Part shown: one piece after another, positions 34,254-42,913 of the stretch | How the letters are laid out: each line of letters opens with the position of its first letter | How positions within the stretch are numbered: the stretch's first letter is position 1 | Assembly (NCBI RefSeq): GCF_042433055.1 | Contig: NZ_JBHLWB010000003.1 | Span: 62,001 to 126,000, forward strand | Source: Gallibacterium trehalosifermentans | GTDB lineage: Bacteria > Pseudomonadota > Gammaproteobacteria > Enterobacterales > Pasteurellaceae | Length of the DNA: 64,000 bases | Direction: 5' to 3' | Program-made: the position numbers and the translations under genes | The notes under the pieces: model-generated | Told to the model about the DNA's origin: nothing | What the model saw: only the letters and a program-made list of their open reading frames with translations | The model's database searches: none

Positions 34254-34964
34254 TTAATCGGCAGAGTAATAAAGTTTACCGATTTCGATTTTGGCACGAC
34301 CTTGCGATTCACGCCATCTATTGGTGTCGCGTAAAGAATAAACGCAGCCACAATATTCTTGTTGATAGAACCTTTCTCGTTTGCTGATTTCAATCATTCT
34401 TTGAGAACCGCCACCTTTACGCCAGTTATAGTCCCAATAAACGACATCATCATATTTTTCCGCAGCACGATGACCACACCCATTAATTTGATTCATATCT
34501 TTCCAGCGAGAGATACCTAAACTGCTGGTAAAGACAGGGAAACCATGTTCGTGAGCATATTGTGCAGCTTTTTCAAAACGCATATCAAAACACATGGTAC
34601 AACGGATACCGCGTTCAGGTTCATCTTCCATTCCTTTGGCTCGCTCAAACCATTCAGCTCGATCATAATCAGCATCAATAAATGGAATATTATACTGCTC
34701 CGCAAAACGAATGTTTTCTTCTTTGCGAATTAAATACTCTTTTTGTGGGTGAATATTTGGGTTATAGAAATAAATAGTAAAATCAATTCCTGAGGCTAAT
34801 AAGGCTTCCATTACTTCACCAGAACAAGGCGCACAACAGGAGTGTAATAACAATTTATTGTGTCCATCAGGTAAGGTGAGTTTTGGACGCACAAATGGTG
34901 CATTAGGATCTTTTGCTGTTTTCTTTTTTCTTCCTCGAGGAAGATTTAGTTGGATCTCTGACAT
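34254..34964 (-). CDS. queH: Epoxyqueuosine reductase QueH
   Basis: Catalyses the last step of queuosine synthesis in tRNA, reducing epoxyqueuosine to queuosine; it is a non-homologous replacement of QueG. The 236-residue DUF208-family protein shows the diagnostic cysteine motifs: HSCCAPCSG (the adjacent Cys pair plus another, near residues 42-50), RCTMCFDMR near 120-128, and YCGCVYSL near 205. These cysteines bind an iron-sulfur cluster and a second metal. It lies 11 bp downstream of ispB, so co-transcription is likely. The N-terminal basic tail is longer than the core domain requires. Confidence 0.92.
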   Translation of the reverse strand: MSEIQLNLPRGRKKKTAKDPNAPFVRPKLTLPDGHNKLLLHSCCAPCSGEVMEALLASGIDFTIYFYNPNIHPQKEYLIRKEENIRFAEQYNIPFIDADYDRAEWFERAKGMEDEPERGIRCTMCFDMRFEKAAQYAHEHGFPVFTSSLGISRWKDMNQINGCGHRAAEKYDDVVYWDYNWRKGGGSQRMIEISKRERFYQQEYCGCVYSLRDTNRWRESQGRAKIEIGKLYYSAD

Positions 34965-34975
34965 AACTTTACATC

Positions 34976-35947
34976 TTAATAACTTCGTTCAACAGAAATT
35001 TTTGCAAGGGAAATAAGCGCATCTTTATACGGACTATCCTCAATGATTGCGAGTGCATCAATCGCCTTTTGTGCTTCAACTTTTGCTTTTTCAACGGTGT
35101 ATGTTAAAGAGGCATATTTATCCATAATCGTTTGAATCTCGGTAAGATATTGACGACCATGCCCATTTTCAATAATAGAACGAATTAGTTGGCTTTCTTC
35201 TTGGGTTGAGTGCTGCATTGCATGAAGTAAAGGCAGTGTTGGCTTGCCTTCTTCTAAATCATCACCGAGATTTTTACCTAATTGGTCAGCATCGGCACGA
35301 TAATCCAAAACATCATCAATTAATTGGAAAGCAGTACCAAGGTAACGACCATACATTTTCATTGCAGATACTTTCTCTGGTGAGGCTTCTGCTAATAGCG
35401 CAGAACACTCTGCAGCAACCTCAAATAGGCGAGCTGTTTTACTATAGATAACCTGCATATAGCTCTGTTCGGTCGTATTTGGATCATTACAATTCATGAG
35501 TTGTAAGACTTCACCCTCAGCAATGACATTTACTGCATCAGACATCACTTGTAATACAGGAAGCGAACCTAATTGGGACATTAATTGGAACGCACGAGTA
35601 TAGATAAAATCACCAACTAATACGCTTGCCGCATTACCGAAAATAGCATTGGCGGTGTCTTTTCCACGACGTAACGTAGATTCATCAACGACATCATCAT
35701 GAAGCAATGTAGCGGTATGAATAAACTCAATAAAAGTTGCACAAGTAATATGTTTATTTCCTTGATAATGCAAGGCATTAGCAACTAAAACAGCTATTAA
35801 GGGGCGAATACGTTTCCCACCACCGTTAACAATGTAGAAACTTAGTTGATTAATAAGTGCAATATCAGATTGTAACTGTTGTGAAATCATCGCATTCACA
35901 GCTTTCATATCATTAGCTGATAATACTTGAATATCCTGTAAATCCAT
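34976..35947 (-). CDS. ispB: Octaprenyl diphosphate synthase
   Basis: Makes the side chain of ubiquinone and menaquinone from FPP and IPP. The chosen start at 35947 gives 323 residues, the E. coli IspB length, beginning MDLQDIQVL with AAGGAAAG directly upstream; an in-frame ATG at 35995 lacks this. The first Asp-rich motif LLHDDVVDE and the second QLIDDVLDY are intact, as are GGGKRIRP and GDFIYTRAF. It is divergent from rplU-rpmA, a common arrangement in gamma-proteobacteria. Confidence 0.96.
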   Translation of the reverse strand: MDLQDIQVLSANDMKAVNAMISQQLQSDIALINQLSFYIVNGGGKRIRPLIAVLVANALHYQGNKHITCATFIEFIHTATLLHDDVVDESTLRRGKDTANAIFGNAASVLVGDFIYTRAFQLMSQLGSLPVLQVMSDAVNVIAEGEVLQLMNCNDPNTTEQSYMQVIYSKTARLFEVAAECSALLAEASPEKVSAMKMYGRYLGTAFQLIDDVLDYRADADQLGKNLGDDLEEGKPTLPLLHAMQHSTQEESQLIRSIIENGHGRQYLTEIQTIMDKYASLTYTVEKAKVEAQKAIDALAIIEDSPYKDALISLAKISVERSY

Positions 35948-36090
35948 ACTTTCCTTCATAATAATGGCATAAGAAAGTGCATATAATACTTTCATATCAA
36001 AATGACCGATGATTTTACCTTAAAAATTCATTTTTCTAAAATTAAACAATAAAATTCAGCAAGATTTTTTATTTTGTTGAAAATCCACAC

Positions 36091-36119
36091 TTGCTATTTT
36101 GTTTTTTTTTCCGTAAAAT
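36091..36119 (+). promoter_or_regulatory. Promoter of rplU-rpmA
   Basis: TTGCTA (36091-36096), 17-bp spacer containing a T9 run, TAAAAT (36114-36119). It lies 90 bp upstream of rplU, leaving an untranslated leader of roughly 85 nt. Confidence 0.6.
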
Positions 36120-36209
36120 CCGCGACCTATTATGTGAATTTTAAAGTGCTGAGTTAGCTAACCTTAGGGTTTGATTTGATAGCACTATTATTTAGCGGAG
36201 TTTTCTTCT

Positions 36210-36521
36210 ATGTACGCGGTTTTCCAAAGTGGCGGCAAACAACACAGAGTGAGCGAAGGTCAAGTTGTTCGTTTAGAAAAACTTGAAGTGGCAACAGGTG
36301 AATCAGTTGAATTCGATTCTGTGTTAATGGTCGTTAATGGTGAAGATGTTAAAATTGGTGCACCAGTTGTTGCTGGGGCAAAAGTAGTGGCTGAAGTTGT
36401 TGCTCACGGACGTGGCGAAAAAATTAAAATCGTTAAGTTCCGTCGTCGTAAACATAGCCGTAAACAACAAGGTCATCGTCAGTGGTTCACTGAAGTGAAA
36501 ATCACTGCAATCAACGCTTAA
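36210..36521 (+). CDS. rplU: 50S ribosomal protein L21
   Basis: A 103-residue large-subunit ribosomal protein that binds 23S rRNA together with L20. The start MYAVFQSGGKQHRV and the C-terminal basic block KFRRRKHSRKQQGHRQ are the L21 family signature. It heads the conserved pair rplU-rpmA with a 19-bp gap to L27 containing AAGGAG. Confidence 0.98.
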   Translation: MYAVFQSGGKQHRVSEGQVVRLEKLEVATGESVEFDSVLMVVNGEDVKIGAPVVAGAKVVAEVVAHGRGEKIKIVKFRRRKHSRKQQGHRQWFTEVKITAINA

Positions 36522-36540
36522 TTCAAAGGAGATCAGATAA

Positions 36541-36798
36541 ATGGCAACTAAAAAAGCTGGGGGTTCAACCCGTAACGGTCGCGACTCTGAAAGTAAACGT
36601 CTTGGTGTTAAGCGTTTCGGTGGTGAATCTGTATTAGCAGGTAACATCATTGTTCGTCAACGTGGTACTAAATTCCATGCTGGTACAAACGTTGGTATGG
36701 GGCGTGATCATACTTTATTCGCAACTGCTGATGGCAAAGTGAAATTTGAAGTAAAAGGCGAAAAAAGCCGTAGATACGTAAGTATTGTAACTGAATAA
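36541..36798 (+). CDS. rpmA: 50S ribosomal protein L27
   Basis: An 85-residue ribosomal protein whose N-terminal tail reaches the peptidyl-transferase centre. MATKKAGGSTRNGRDSESKR is the family start, without the cleaved extension seen in Firmicutes; GNIIVRQRGTKFHAG is the core motif. A very strong terminator follows. Confidence 0.98.
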   Translation: MATKKAGGSTRNGRDSESKRLGVKRFGGESVLAGNIIVRQRGTKFHAGTNVGMGRDHTLFATADGKVKFEVKGEKSRRYVSIVTE

Positions 36799-36820
36799 TT
36801 TCAAATAATGTTTTATGAAA

Positions 36821-36854
36821 AACTGCACTTTAATGATTAAAGTGCAGTTTTTTT
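36821..36854 (+). terminator. Terminator of rplU-rpmA
   Basis: AACTGCACTTTAAT (36821-36834) and ATTAAAGTGCAGTT (36836-36849) form a 14-bp perfect stem followed by T. The arms contain AAGTGCAGT, one base from the uptake core AAGTGCGGT, which in Pasteurellaceae is often part of terminators. Confidence 0.9.
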
Positions 36855-36879
36855 ATGCCTTAATTTTAGGAATTGAGTG

Positions 36880-37710
36880 ATGCCAGAATTACCTGAAGTT
36901 GAAACAACACGATGTGGAATTTTACCTTATCTACAAGATCAAATGATTGATCATTTGGTTATTCGTACACCCCGTTTGCGTTGGCCAATTAGCCAAATGC
37001 TTTTTAATTTAAAATCAGAACGGATTATTGCGGTCAATCGTCGTGCTAAATATCTGATTATTCAATTAGAACTTGGTTATATCATTGTGCATTTGGGAAT
37101 GTCAGGATCATTACGTATTGTTTCTGCAACAGATCCCGTGGATAAACATGATCATATCGATCTCGTTTTAGCAAATGGCAATATCTTACGCTATAACGAT
37201 CCTCGTAAATTTGGTGCTTGGTTATGGACGGAATCACTTGAGCAGTTTTCTCTCTTTGAAAAACTTGGACCTGAACCATTAAGTGAAGCATTTACTGGTG
37301 AATATTTGTTTTCTATAAGTCGTAAACGCCATACTGCAGTCAAATCGTGGCTAATGAATAATGCTGTTGTGGTAGGGGTAGGAAATATTTACGCTAATGA
37401 AGTATTATTTCGTTGTAAGATTCACCCTATGACTGAAGTAGCGGCATTGAGCATAGTGCAATGTGAGTCTTTGGCAAGTCAAATCAAATCCATTTTGCAA
37501 CAGGCAATAGCACAAGGTGGCACGACGCTACAAGATTTTGTTCAACCAGATGGGAGACCTGGTTATTTTAAACAGGCTTTGAATGTATATGGACGTAAAA
37601 ATGAGCCTTGTGTAGATTGTGGGGCACCTATTGAAAGTCTAATGATTGGTCAGCGTAATAGTTTTTATTGTCCAATCTGTCAATTAATTTCTGCTAATGA
37701 AAAGATCTAA
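36880..37710 (+). CDS. mutM: Formamidopyrimidine-DNA glycosylase
   Basis: Removes 8-oxoguanine and ring-opened purines from DNA and nicks by beta/delta elimination. The start is set at the second Met (36880), because Pro2 and Glu3 of MPELPEVETTR are catalytic and must follow the initiator; an upstream GTG at 36877 is rejected. 276 residues, with VHLGMSGSLR near 70-80, NDPRKFG near 107, VGNIYANEVLF, and the C-terminal zinc finger CVDCGAPI...CPICQ. It is followed by no obvious terminator. Confidence 0.96.
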   Translation: MPELPEVETTRCGILPYLQDQMIDHLVIRTPRLRWPISQMLFNLKSERIIAVNRRAKYLIIQLELGYIIVHLGMSGSLRIVSATDPVDKHDHIDLVLANGNILRYNDPRKFGAWLWTESLEQFSLFEKLGPEPLSEAFTGEYLFSISRKRHTAVKSWLMNNAVVVGVGNIYANEVLFRCKIHPMTEVAALSIVQCESLASQIKSILQQAIAQGGTTLQDFVQPDGRPGYFKQALNVYGRKNEPCVDCGAPIESLMIGQRNSFYCPICQLISANEKI

Positions 37711-37768
37711 ATAAAAATTAAAAAATCAAAAAATTTTTTACTACCTCTAATGAGTGAATAGCAGAAAT

Positions 37769-37810
37769 TTGATCTAGATAACGTTTTTTTTTTGAAAAAA
37801 GGATTAGAAT
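37769..37810 (+). promoter_or_regulatory. pckA promoter with activator-like box
   Basis: TTGATCTAGATAAC (37769-37782) resembles an FNR or CRP-family box with a perfect left half. It is centred 41.5 bp before the start predicted from the -10 TAGAAT (37805-37810), the class II position. A T10 run (37784-37793) fills much of the space. Which regulator binds is inferred. Confidence 0.5.
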
Positions 37811-37851
37811 GCAAAAGGTGATTTTTTTATTTAATTTAAAGGAAAACTATT

Positions 37852-39465
37852 ATGTCAAATTTAAAAGCTTATTTAGACTCAGTTGGTATTCATGATGTAG
37901 CTGAAATTGTTCATAATCCAAGTTATGAACAACTTTTTGCGGAAGAAACAAAAGCTGAGCTACAAGGCTATGAAAAGGGGCAAGTTACTGAACTTGGTGC
38001 AGTGAATGTAATGACTGGTGTTTATACTGGTCGTTCTCCAAAAGATAAATTCTTCGTTAAAGATGAAACAACCAAAGATACTATTTGGTGGACGTCAGAT
38101 GAGTACAAAAACGATAACAAACCAGTTACACCAGAAGCTTGGAAAGAAATTAAAAAATTAGCAACTGAAGAGTTAAGTGGTAAACGTTTATTTGTTGTTG
38201 ATGCATTCTGTGGTGCAAATGAAAGCAGCCGTTTAAAATTACGTTTTGTTATGGAAGTGGCATGGCAAGCACACTTTGTAACGAATATGTTTATTCGCCC
38301 AACAGCAGAAGAATTAGCGAACTTTGGTGAGCCAGACTTCGTGATTATGAATGCTTCTAAAGCGAAAGTTGAGAATTATAAAGAATTAGGCTTAAACTCT
38401 GAAACGGCAGTTGTCTTTAACTTAACTGAAAAAGTACAAGTTATCTTAAATACCTGGTACGGTGGTGAAATGAAGAAAGGTATGTTCTCTTACATGAACT
38501 ACTTACTTCCATTAAGAGGTATGGCTTCAATGCACTGTTCTGCTAACACCAGCAAAGATGGTAAAGAAACAGCGATTTTCTTCGGTCTTTCAGGTACAGG
38601 TAAAACTACATTATCAACAGATCCTAACCGCCTGTTAATTGGTGATGATGAGCACGGTTGGGACGATGATGGTATCTTTAACTTTGAAGGGGGGTGTTAT
38701 GCAAAAGTTATCAACCTTTCTAAAGAAAATGAACCAGATATTTATAATGCGATTCGTCGTGATGCGTTATTAGAAAATGTAACTGTTGATGCAAATGGTA
38801 AAATTGATTTTTCAGATAAGAGCGTAACGGAAAATACTCGTGTTTCTTATCCAATTTATCATATTGATAATATTGTTAAACCAGTATCAAAAGCTGGTCA
38901 TGCCAACAAAGTTATCTTCTTATCAGCTGATGCATTCGGTGTATTACCACCAGTGTCAATCTTAACGCCTGAACAAACTAAATATTATTTCTTATCTGGT
39001 TTCACAGCGAAATTAGCGGGTACAGAACGTGGCGTAACTGAGCCAACTCCAACATTCTCAGCTTGCTTTGGTGCGGCATTCTTAAGTTTACACCCAACTA
39101 AATATGCTGAAGAATTAGTTAAGAAAATGGAAGCGAATGGTGCGAAAGCATACTTGGTAAATACAGGTTGGAATGGTTCTGGTAAACGTATTTCAATCAA
39201 AGATACTCGTGGTATTATTGATGCGATTTTAGATGGTTCTATTGATAAAGCGCCAACGAAGAAAATCCCAGTATTTGATTTCGAAGTACCAACTGAATTA
39301 CCTGGTGTAAACCCTGCAATTTTAGATCCGCGTGATACCTATGCAGAAAAAGGTGAATGGGAAAAACGTGCAGATGATTTAGCAGAACGTTTCACTAAGA
39401 ACTTTGTGAAATATACTGGTAACGAAGCTGGTAAAGCGTTAGTAGCTGCAGGTCCTAAAAAATAA
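37852..39465 (+). CDS. pckA: Phosphoenolpyruvate carboxykinase (ATP)
   Basis: Interconverts oxaloacetate and phosphoenolpyruvate with ATP/ADP. In Pasteurellaceae it often works in the carboxylating direction during anaerobic succinate formation. 537 residues, near the family norm of about 540. Motifs: TGRSPKDKF near 62-70, the kinase-1a P-loop GLSGTGKTTLS near 244-254, the kinase-2 region LIGDDEHGWDDDG, and FNFEGGCYAK. A ribosome site AAAGGAAAA precedes it. The promoter has an activator-like box at the class II position, and a terminator follows. Confidence 0.97.
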   Translation: MSNLKAYLDSVGIHDVAEIVHNPSYEQLFAEETKAELQGYEKGQVTELGAVNVMTGVYTGRSPKDKFFVKDETTKDTIWWTSDEYKNDNKPVTPEAWKEIKKLATEELSGKRLFVVDAFCGANESSRLKLRFVMEVAWQAHFVTNMFIRPTAEELANFGEPDFVIMNASKAKVENYKELGLNSETAVVFNLTEKVQVILNTWYGGEMKKGMFSYMNYLLPLRGMASMHCSANTSKDGKETAIFFGLSGTGKTTLSTDPNRLLIGDDEHGWDDDGIFNFEGGCYAKVINLSKENEPDIYNAIRRDALLENVTVDANGKIDFSDKSVTENTRVSYPIYHIDNIVKPVSKAGHANKVIFLSADAFGVLPPVSILTPEQTKYYFLSGFTAKLAGTERGVTEPTPTFSACFGAAFLSLHPTKYAEELVKKMEANGAKAYLVNTGWNGSGKRISIKDTRGIIDAILDGSIDKAPTKKIPVFDFEVPTELPGVNPAILDPRDTYAEKGEWEKRADDLAERFTKNFVKYTGNEAGKALVAAGPKK

Positions 39466-39493
39466 TGCAGTTGAGATGATTATATAGTGATAG

Positions 39494-39523
39494 CACCTTA
39501 CCTTTTTAGGTAAGGTGTTTTTT
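39494..39523 (+). terminator. Terminator of pckA
   Basis: CACCTTACC (39494-39502) and GGTAAGGTG (39509-39517) pair perfectly, followed by a T run (TTTTTT). Confidence 0.92.
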
Positions 39524-39551
39524 CATCTCTTGAATATGAAAGGAAGTAATG

Positions 39552-39692
39552 ATGCGTAGGAGTTCTCGCCGAACATTAAAAAATTTTAAAACATTAAGAA
39601 TTCGTCGTTTAATGTTATTGAAACGGATCCAAAAACGTAAACAATATATTCAAGCTAGACATAGAATTCGCTTCTTAAAAGAACAAGAATAA
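39552..39692 (+). CDS. Small arginine/lysine-rich protein, unknown (46 aa)
   Basis: An open frame of 46 codons with a good ribosome site (AAAGGAAG, 5 bp before the second of two ATG codons at 39549 and 39552). It begins MRRSSRRTLKNFK and ends RFLKEQE. About 40 percent of the residues are Arg or Lys, with a helix-like leucine pattern in the middle (LRIRRLMLLKRIQKRK). It lies 34 bp after the pckA terminator. I do not recognise it; the basic nature suggests nucleic-acid or ribosome binding, but a chance ORF cannot be excluded without homologues. Confidence 0.5.
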   Translation: MRRSSRRTLKNFKTLRIRRLMLLKRIQKRKQYIQARHRIRFLKEQE

Positions 39693-39747
39693 TTAGTGTT
39701 TGGTTTGTAAATATTTTGTATCTAATTTATCAAGAAATCAGTAAATC

Positions 39748-40653
39748 TTATTTGATTGATTTAATTTTCTTCGCAGTAGGTGTGATAAAACTGTTGATTG
39801 CTAAAACACCTAATGCACTCCAGATAAAACCATAGGTGATATACGCTGCTACAGGCATATCAATATTAAGAAGAGTAACAGAAATCACAAATAGTAATGC
39901 TGGTTCTATATAGCTAAGTAAACCAAATAATTTCATTGGTAGGATTGTACTAGAAAGGATATTAAAGAACATTGATAATGCACTTACGGCTCCTAATAAT
40001 GGTAATAAAATCCAATATCTGGGTTCATTACTAATTAATTGCCAGACATCTTGTTGTGGTAATAAATACAGTACAGCAAAAGGAGCAATAAGTGTTAAAT
40101 CTAGTGTTAATCCTGGCAGAGTAGGAATATTCATAATCCTGCGTGATAAGTAATACGGAGGGTAGAGCAGAACGACCCATAGTGTAGCCCAAGAAAAAGC
40201 ATAAGTTCGATAAAGCTCATGTAAAATACCGCAGATTGCTAAGATCAATGCAAATAATTGCAATCTTGAAAGTTTTTCCTGCCAAACAACTTTTCCTGCA
40301 AATACCATAACCAGTGGGAAGAGAAAGTATCCCATCGCAACATTTAACCCCTCTCCATTAATGGGCGCCCACATAAAGATCCATAATTGGCTGCCTAAGA
40401 TACAAGTACCAAGTAACATTATTACCCAACGGCGAAAGGATTTACCCAGTGTATTTACGATAAAAGAAAAAATACTTTGTTTATTTGTGCTTACCAAAGA
40501 AAGTCCCCATAATCCCAACATCATCACAACAATTCGCAAAGCAAAGATTGTGCTGCCTGTGAGTGGTTGCATTGCATAGCTAAATAAATAGAGTGAACTA
40601 AAAAGAACTTGGGAAAATATGCAAAGGGTTATACCAAGAATGATCGGATTCAT
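39748..40653 (-). CDS. rarD: RarD-family EamA transporter
   Basis: A 301-residue inner-membrane protein with ten predicted helices, matching the RarD branch of the drug/metabolite transporter superfamily. The features are GSTIFALRIVVMMLG in the first half, QLWIFMWAPINGEGLNVAMGYFLFPL (the most diagnostic region, resembling the RarD motif with ASLGYFINPL), and the C-terminal LLSYIEPALLFVISV. Substrate unknown; RarD was linked to chloramphenicol sensitivity. It lies downstream of acpP but is separated by a strong terminator. Confidence 0.8.
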   Translation of the reverse strand: MNPIILGITLCIFSQVLFSSLYLFSYAMQPLTGSTIFALRIVVMMLGLWGLSLVSTNKQSIFSFIVNTLGKSFRRWVIMLLGTCILGSQLWIFMWAPINGEGLNVAMGYFLFPLVMVFAGKVVWQEKLSRLQLFALILAICGILHELYRTYAFSWATLWVVLLYPPYYLSRRIMNIPTLPGLTLDLTLIAPFAVLYLLPQQDVWQLISNEPRYWILLPLLGAVSALSMFFNILSSTILPMKLFGLLSYIEPALLFVISVTLLNIDMPVAAYITYGFIWSALGVLAINSFITPTAKKIKSIK

Positions 40654-40674
40654 TTTTCTGTGGGGGTAATAAAC

Positions 40675-40705
40675 AAAAAGGATTATCTATTAGATAATCC
40701 TTTTT
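40675..40705 (-). terminator. Terminator of acpP (lipid operon)
   Basis: AAAAAGGATTATC (40675-40687) and GATAATCCTTTTT (40693-40705) are perfect inverted arms around a 5-nt loop, giving a T run on either strand. It closes the leftward yceD-to-acpP transcript. Confidence 0.92.
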
Positions 40706-40723
40706 CGCAAAAATCAACTAAAA

Positions 40724-40954
40724 TTATTGATGATTTTGAACGTAATCAATCGCAGATTGAACAGTAGTAATTTTTTCTGCTTCTTCATCAGGAATTTCAA
40801 TATCAAATTCTTCTTCTAAAGCCATTACTAATTCAACTGTGTCTAAAGAATCAGCACCTAAATCTTCAACGAAAGATGCTTCTGGTTTAACGTCTTCTTC
40901 TTTAGCGCCTAATTGATCAACAATAATTTTCTTGACGCGTTCTTCAATGCTCAT
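40724..40954 (-). CDS. acpP: Acyl carrier protein
   Basis: The 76-residue acidic carrier of acyl chains in fatty-acid synthesis. The 4'-phosphopantetheine is attached to Ser36 in GADSLDTVELVM. Helix II and the EEEFDIEIPDEEAEKI region are typical. It lies 250 bp after fabG; in that interval there is probably its own promoter, because acpP is much more abundant than its neighbours. Its terminator lies 19 bp after the stop. Confidence 0.98.
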   Translation of the reverse strand: MSIEERVKKIIVDQLGAKEEDVKPEASFVEDLGADSLDTVELVMALEEEFDIEIPDEEAEKITTVQSAIDYVQNHQ

Positions 40955-41204
40955 TTGTTAATTTCCTATTTGTTTATTCTGCAAGAGGAGAAATTGTATG
41001 CATATTTAATTAAGTTGCAACTGTTAAATTGGAGGTCAAACCTCACTTCTAACCAGAAGGTCGGAATCAGTATGCATACATTGACCAAGTTACATACTCG
41101 GCGCTCATTTTATCATTAAGTATAGTGAATTGCTATGCTTTCCTTATTTGAAATGAATAATGTAAATGAAAGTATCTATGCTGTTACAAATTGATAACAG
41201 CATA

Positions 41205-41930
41205 TTAATTCATATACATTCCACCATTTACATGGAGTGTTTCACCAGTAATATAACCTGCATCATCTGAAGCTAAGAAAGCAACTGCTTTTGCAATATC
41301 CTTTGGCTCACCTAAACGCCCAGCAGGCACTTGTGCTAAGGTTGCCACTTTTTGCTCTTCTGTTAATGCGTCAGTCATATCTGTTGCAATAAAGCCGGGG
41401 GCAACTACATTGACTGTAACACCTCGAGAAGCCACTTCTTTTGCTAATGCTTTTGAAAAACCAATAATCCCTGCTTTCGCTGCACAGTAATTTGCCTGCC
41501 CAGGGTTTCCCATTGAACCAACGACAGAACCAATACTAATAATACGCCCAAAGCGTTTTTTCATCATGCTACGTAAAACCGCTTTGGAGAGATGGAAGAC
41601 GGAACTTAAATTGGTCTGTAAAATGACGTCCCAATCCTCTTCTTTCATTCGCATCATCAGGTTATCACGAGTGATTCCAGCATTATTAACTAATACATCA
41701 ATATCGCCAAATTCTTGTTTAATCTGCTCTAAGAGATTATTGATTGATTCTAGAGAGGTAACATTTAATACTAAACCTTTACCATTTTCACCAAGATAGG
41801 CAGAAATAGCATTTGCCCCATTTTCACTGGTAGCGGTTCCTATTACAGTAAAGCCTTTATTGACAAGCTCTTCAGCAATCGCTTTACCAATACCACGACT
41901 TGCGCCTGTTACTAATGCGATTTTTTGCAT
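41205..41930 (-). CDS. fabG: 3-oxoacyl-ACP reductase
   Basis: NADPH-dependent reduction of 3-oxoacyl-ACP in chain elongation. The 241-residue SDR protein shows the cofactor motif TGASRGIG (near 8-15), NNAG near 84-87, and the catalytic Ser/Tyr/Lys in ISIGSVVGS and YCAAK. The C-terminal loop VNGGMYMN ends it, as in FabG. It starts 2 bp after fabD ends, so the two are tightly coupled. Part of the plsX-fabH-fabD-fabG block. Confidence 0.97.
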   Translation of the reverse strand: MQKIALVTGASRGIGKAIAEELVNKGFTVIGTATSENGANAISAYLGENGKGLVLNVTSLESINNLLEQIKQEFGDIDVLVNNAGITRDNLMMRMKEEDWDVILQTNLSSVFHLSKAVLRSMMKKRFGRIISIGSVVGSMGNPGQANYCAAKAGIIGFSKALAKEVASRGVTVNVVAPGFIATDMTDALTEEQKVATLAQVPAGRLGEPKDIAKAVAFLASDDAGYITGETLHVNGGMYMN

Positions 41931-41932
41931 AA

Positions 41933-42883
41933 TTATTCCTTTTCTTCGTGAGTGAAAGTAGCTACTTCTGCCAATGACGCGTTGTCATTAACTGCAGTAG
42001 ATTGAATTGCCGAACTAATACGTTTATTTAAACCAGTTAATACTTTATTTGGACCGATTTCAAAAGCGAACTCAATGCCTTGTTTTTCCATTTTTTCCAC
42101 AGTTTCAGTCCAACGGACAGGGTTGTATAGCTGGCGTACTAACGCATTGCGAATAGCATTTGGATCTGTTTCTGTTTTGACATCAACATTATTAATGACT
42201 GCGATTTGTGGCTGTTTGAAAGAAATAGATTCTAAAGCAACAGCAAGTTGATCGGCTGCGGGTTTCATCAATGCACAGTGTGATGGCACACTCACCGCTA
42301 AAGGTAACGCACGTTTTGCTCCTGCTTCTTTACATAATGCTGCGGCACGTTCTACGGCAGCTTTATTTCCAGCAATAACAACTTGTCCAGGTGAATTGAA
42401 GTTCACTGCTGAAACAACTTCCTCTTCTGCAGCTTGTTCACAAGCTTGGATAATTTTCTCATTTTCTAAACCAATGATTGCGTACATAGCACCCGTCCCT
42501 TCTGGAACAGCTTGTTGCATCAATTTGCCTCGTAATTGCACAAGTTTAATTGCATCTTGGAAATCAATTACTCCAGCACACACTAAAGCAGAATATTCAC
42601 CTAAACTATGTCCAGCCATAACGGTTGGCACTAATTCTGGATATTGTTGTTGCCATACACGGAAAATTGCCACCGATGCGGCTAATAATGCAGGTTGAGT
42701 GCGCCAAGTTTTATTCAGTTCTTCGGCACTTCCTTGTTGTACTAATGCCCAGAGATCGTAATCCAGTACCGCTGATGCTTGTTGGAAAGTTTGTTCAATA
42801 ATTGGGAATTGAGTTGCTAATTCGGCAAGCATTCCAATAGCTTGAGAACCTTGCCCAGGGAAAACCATTGCAAATTTTTTCAT
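41933..42883 (-). CDS. fabD: Malonyl-CoA:ACP transacylase
   Basis: Loads malonate onto ACP. 316 residues with the nucleophile Ser93 in AGHSLGEYSA, His202 in VPSHCALM, the N-terminal PGQGSQ oxyanion motif, and GPNKVLTGL near the C-terminus. The C-terminal tail (NDNASLAEVATFTHEEKE) is a little longer than the fold needs. It sits between fabH (30 bp) and fabG (2 bp). Confidence 0.97.
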   Translation of the reverse strand: MKKFAMVFPGQGSQAIGMLAELATQFPIIEQTFQQASAVLDYDLWALVQQGSAEELNKTWRTQPALLAASVAIFRVWQQQYPELVPTVMAGHSLGEYSALVCAGVIDFQDAIKLVQLRGKLMQQAVPEGTGAMYAIIGLENEKIIQACEQAAEEEVVSAVNFNSPGQVVIAGNKAAVERAAALCKEAGAKRALPLAVSVPSHCALMKPAADQLAVALESISFKQPQIAVINNVDVKTETDPNAIRNALVRQLYNPVRWTETVEKMEKQGIEFAFEIGPNKVLTGLNKRISSAIQSTAVNDNASLAEVATFTHEEKE

Positions 42884-42913
42884 GATATAACCTTTATTAA
42901 TTTTAAAAATTCA

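Noticed and set aside
41010..41120. Hairpins and a tRNA-like look (GGAGGTCAAACCTC, CTTCTAACCAGAAG) between acpP and fabG
   Set aside because: No acceptor stem or T-arm of the right spacing; more likely leader structures of the abundant acpP transcript.
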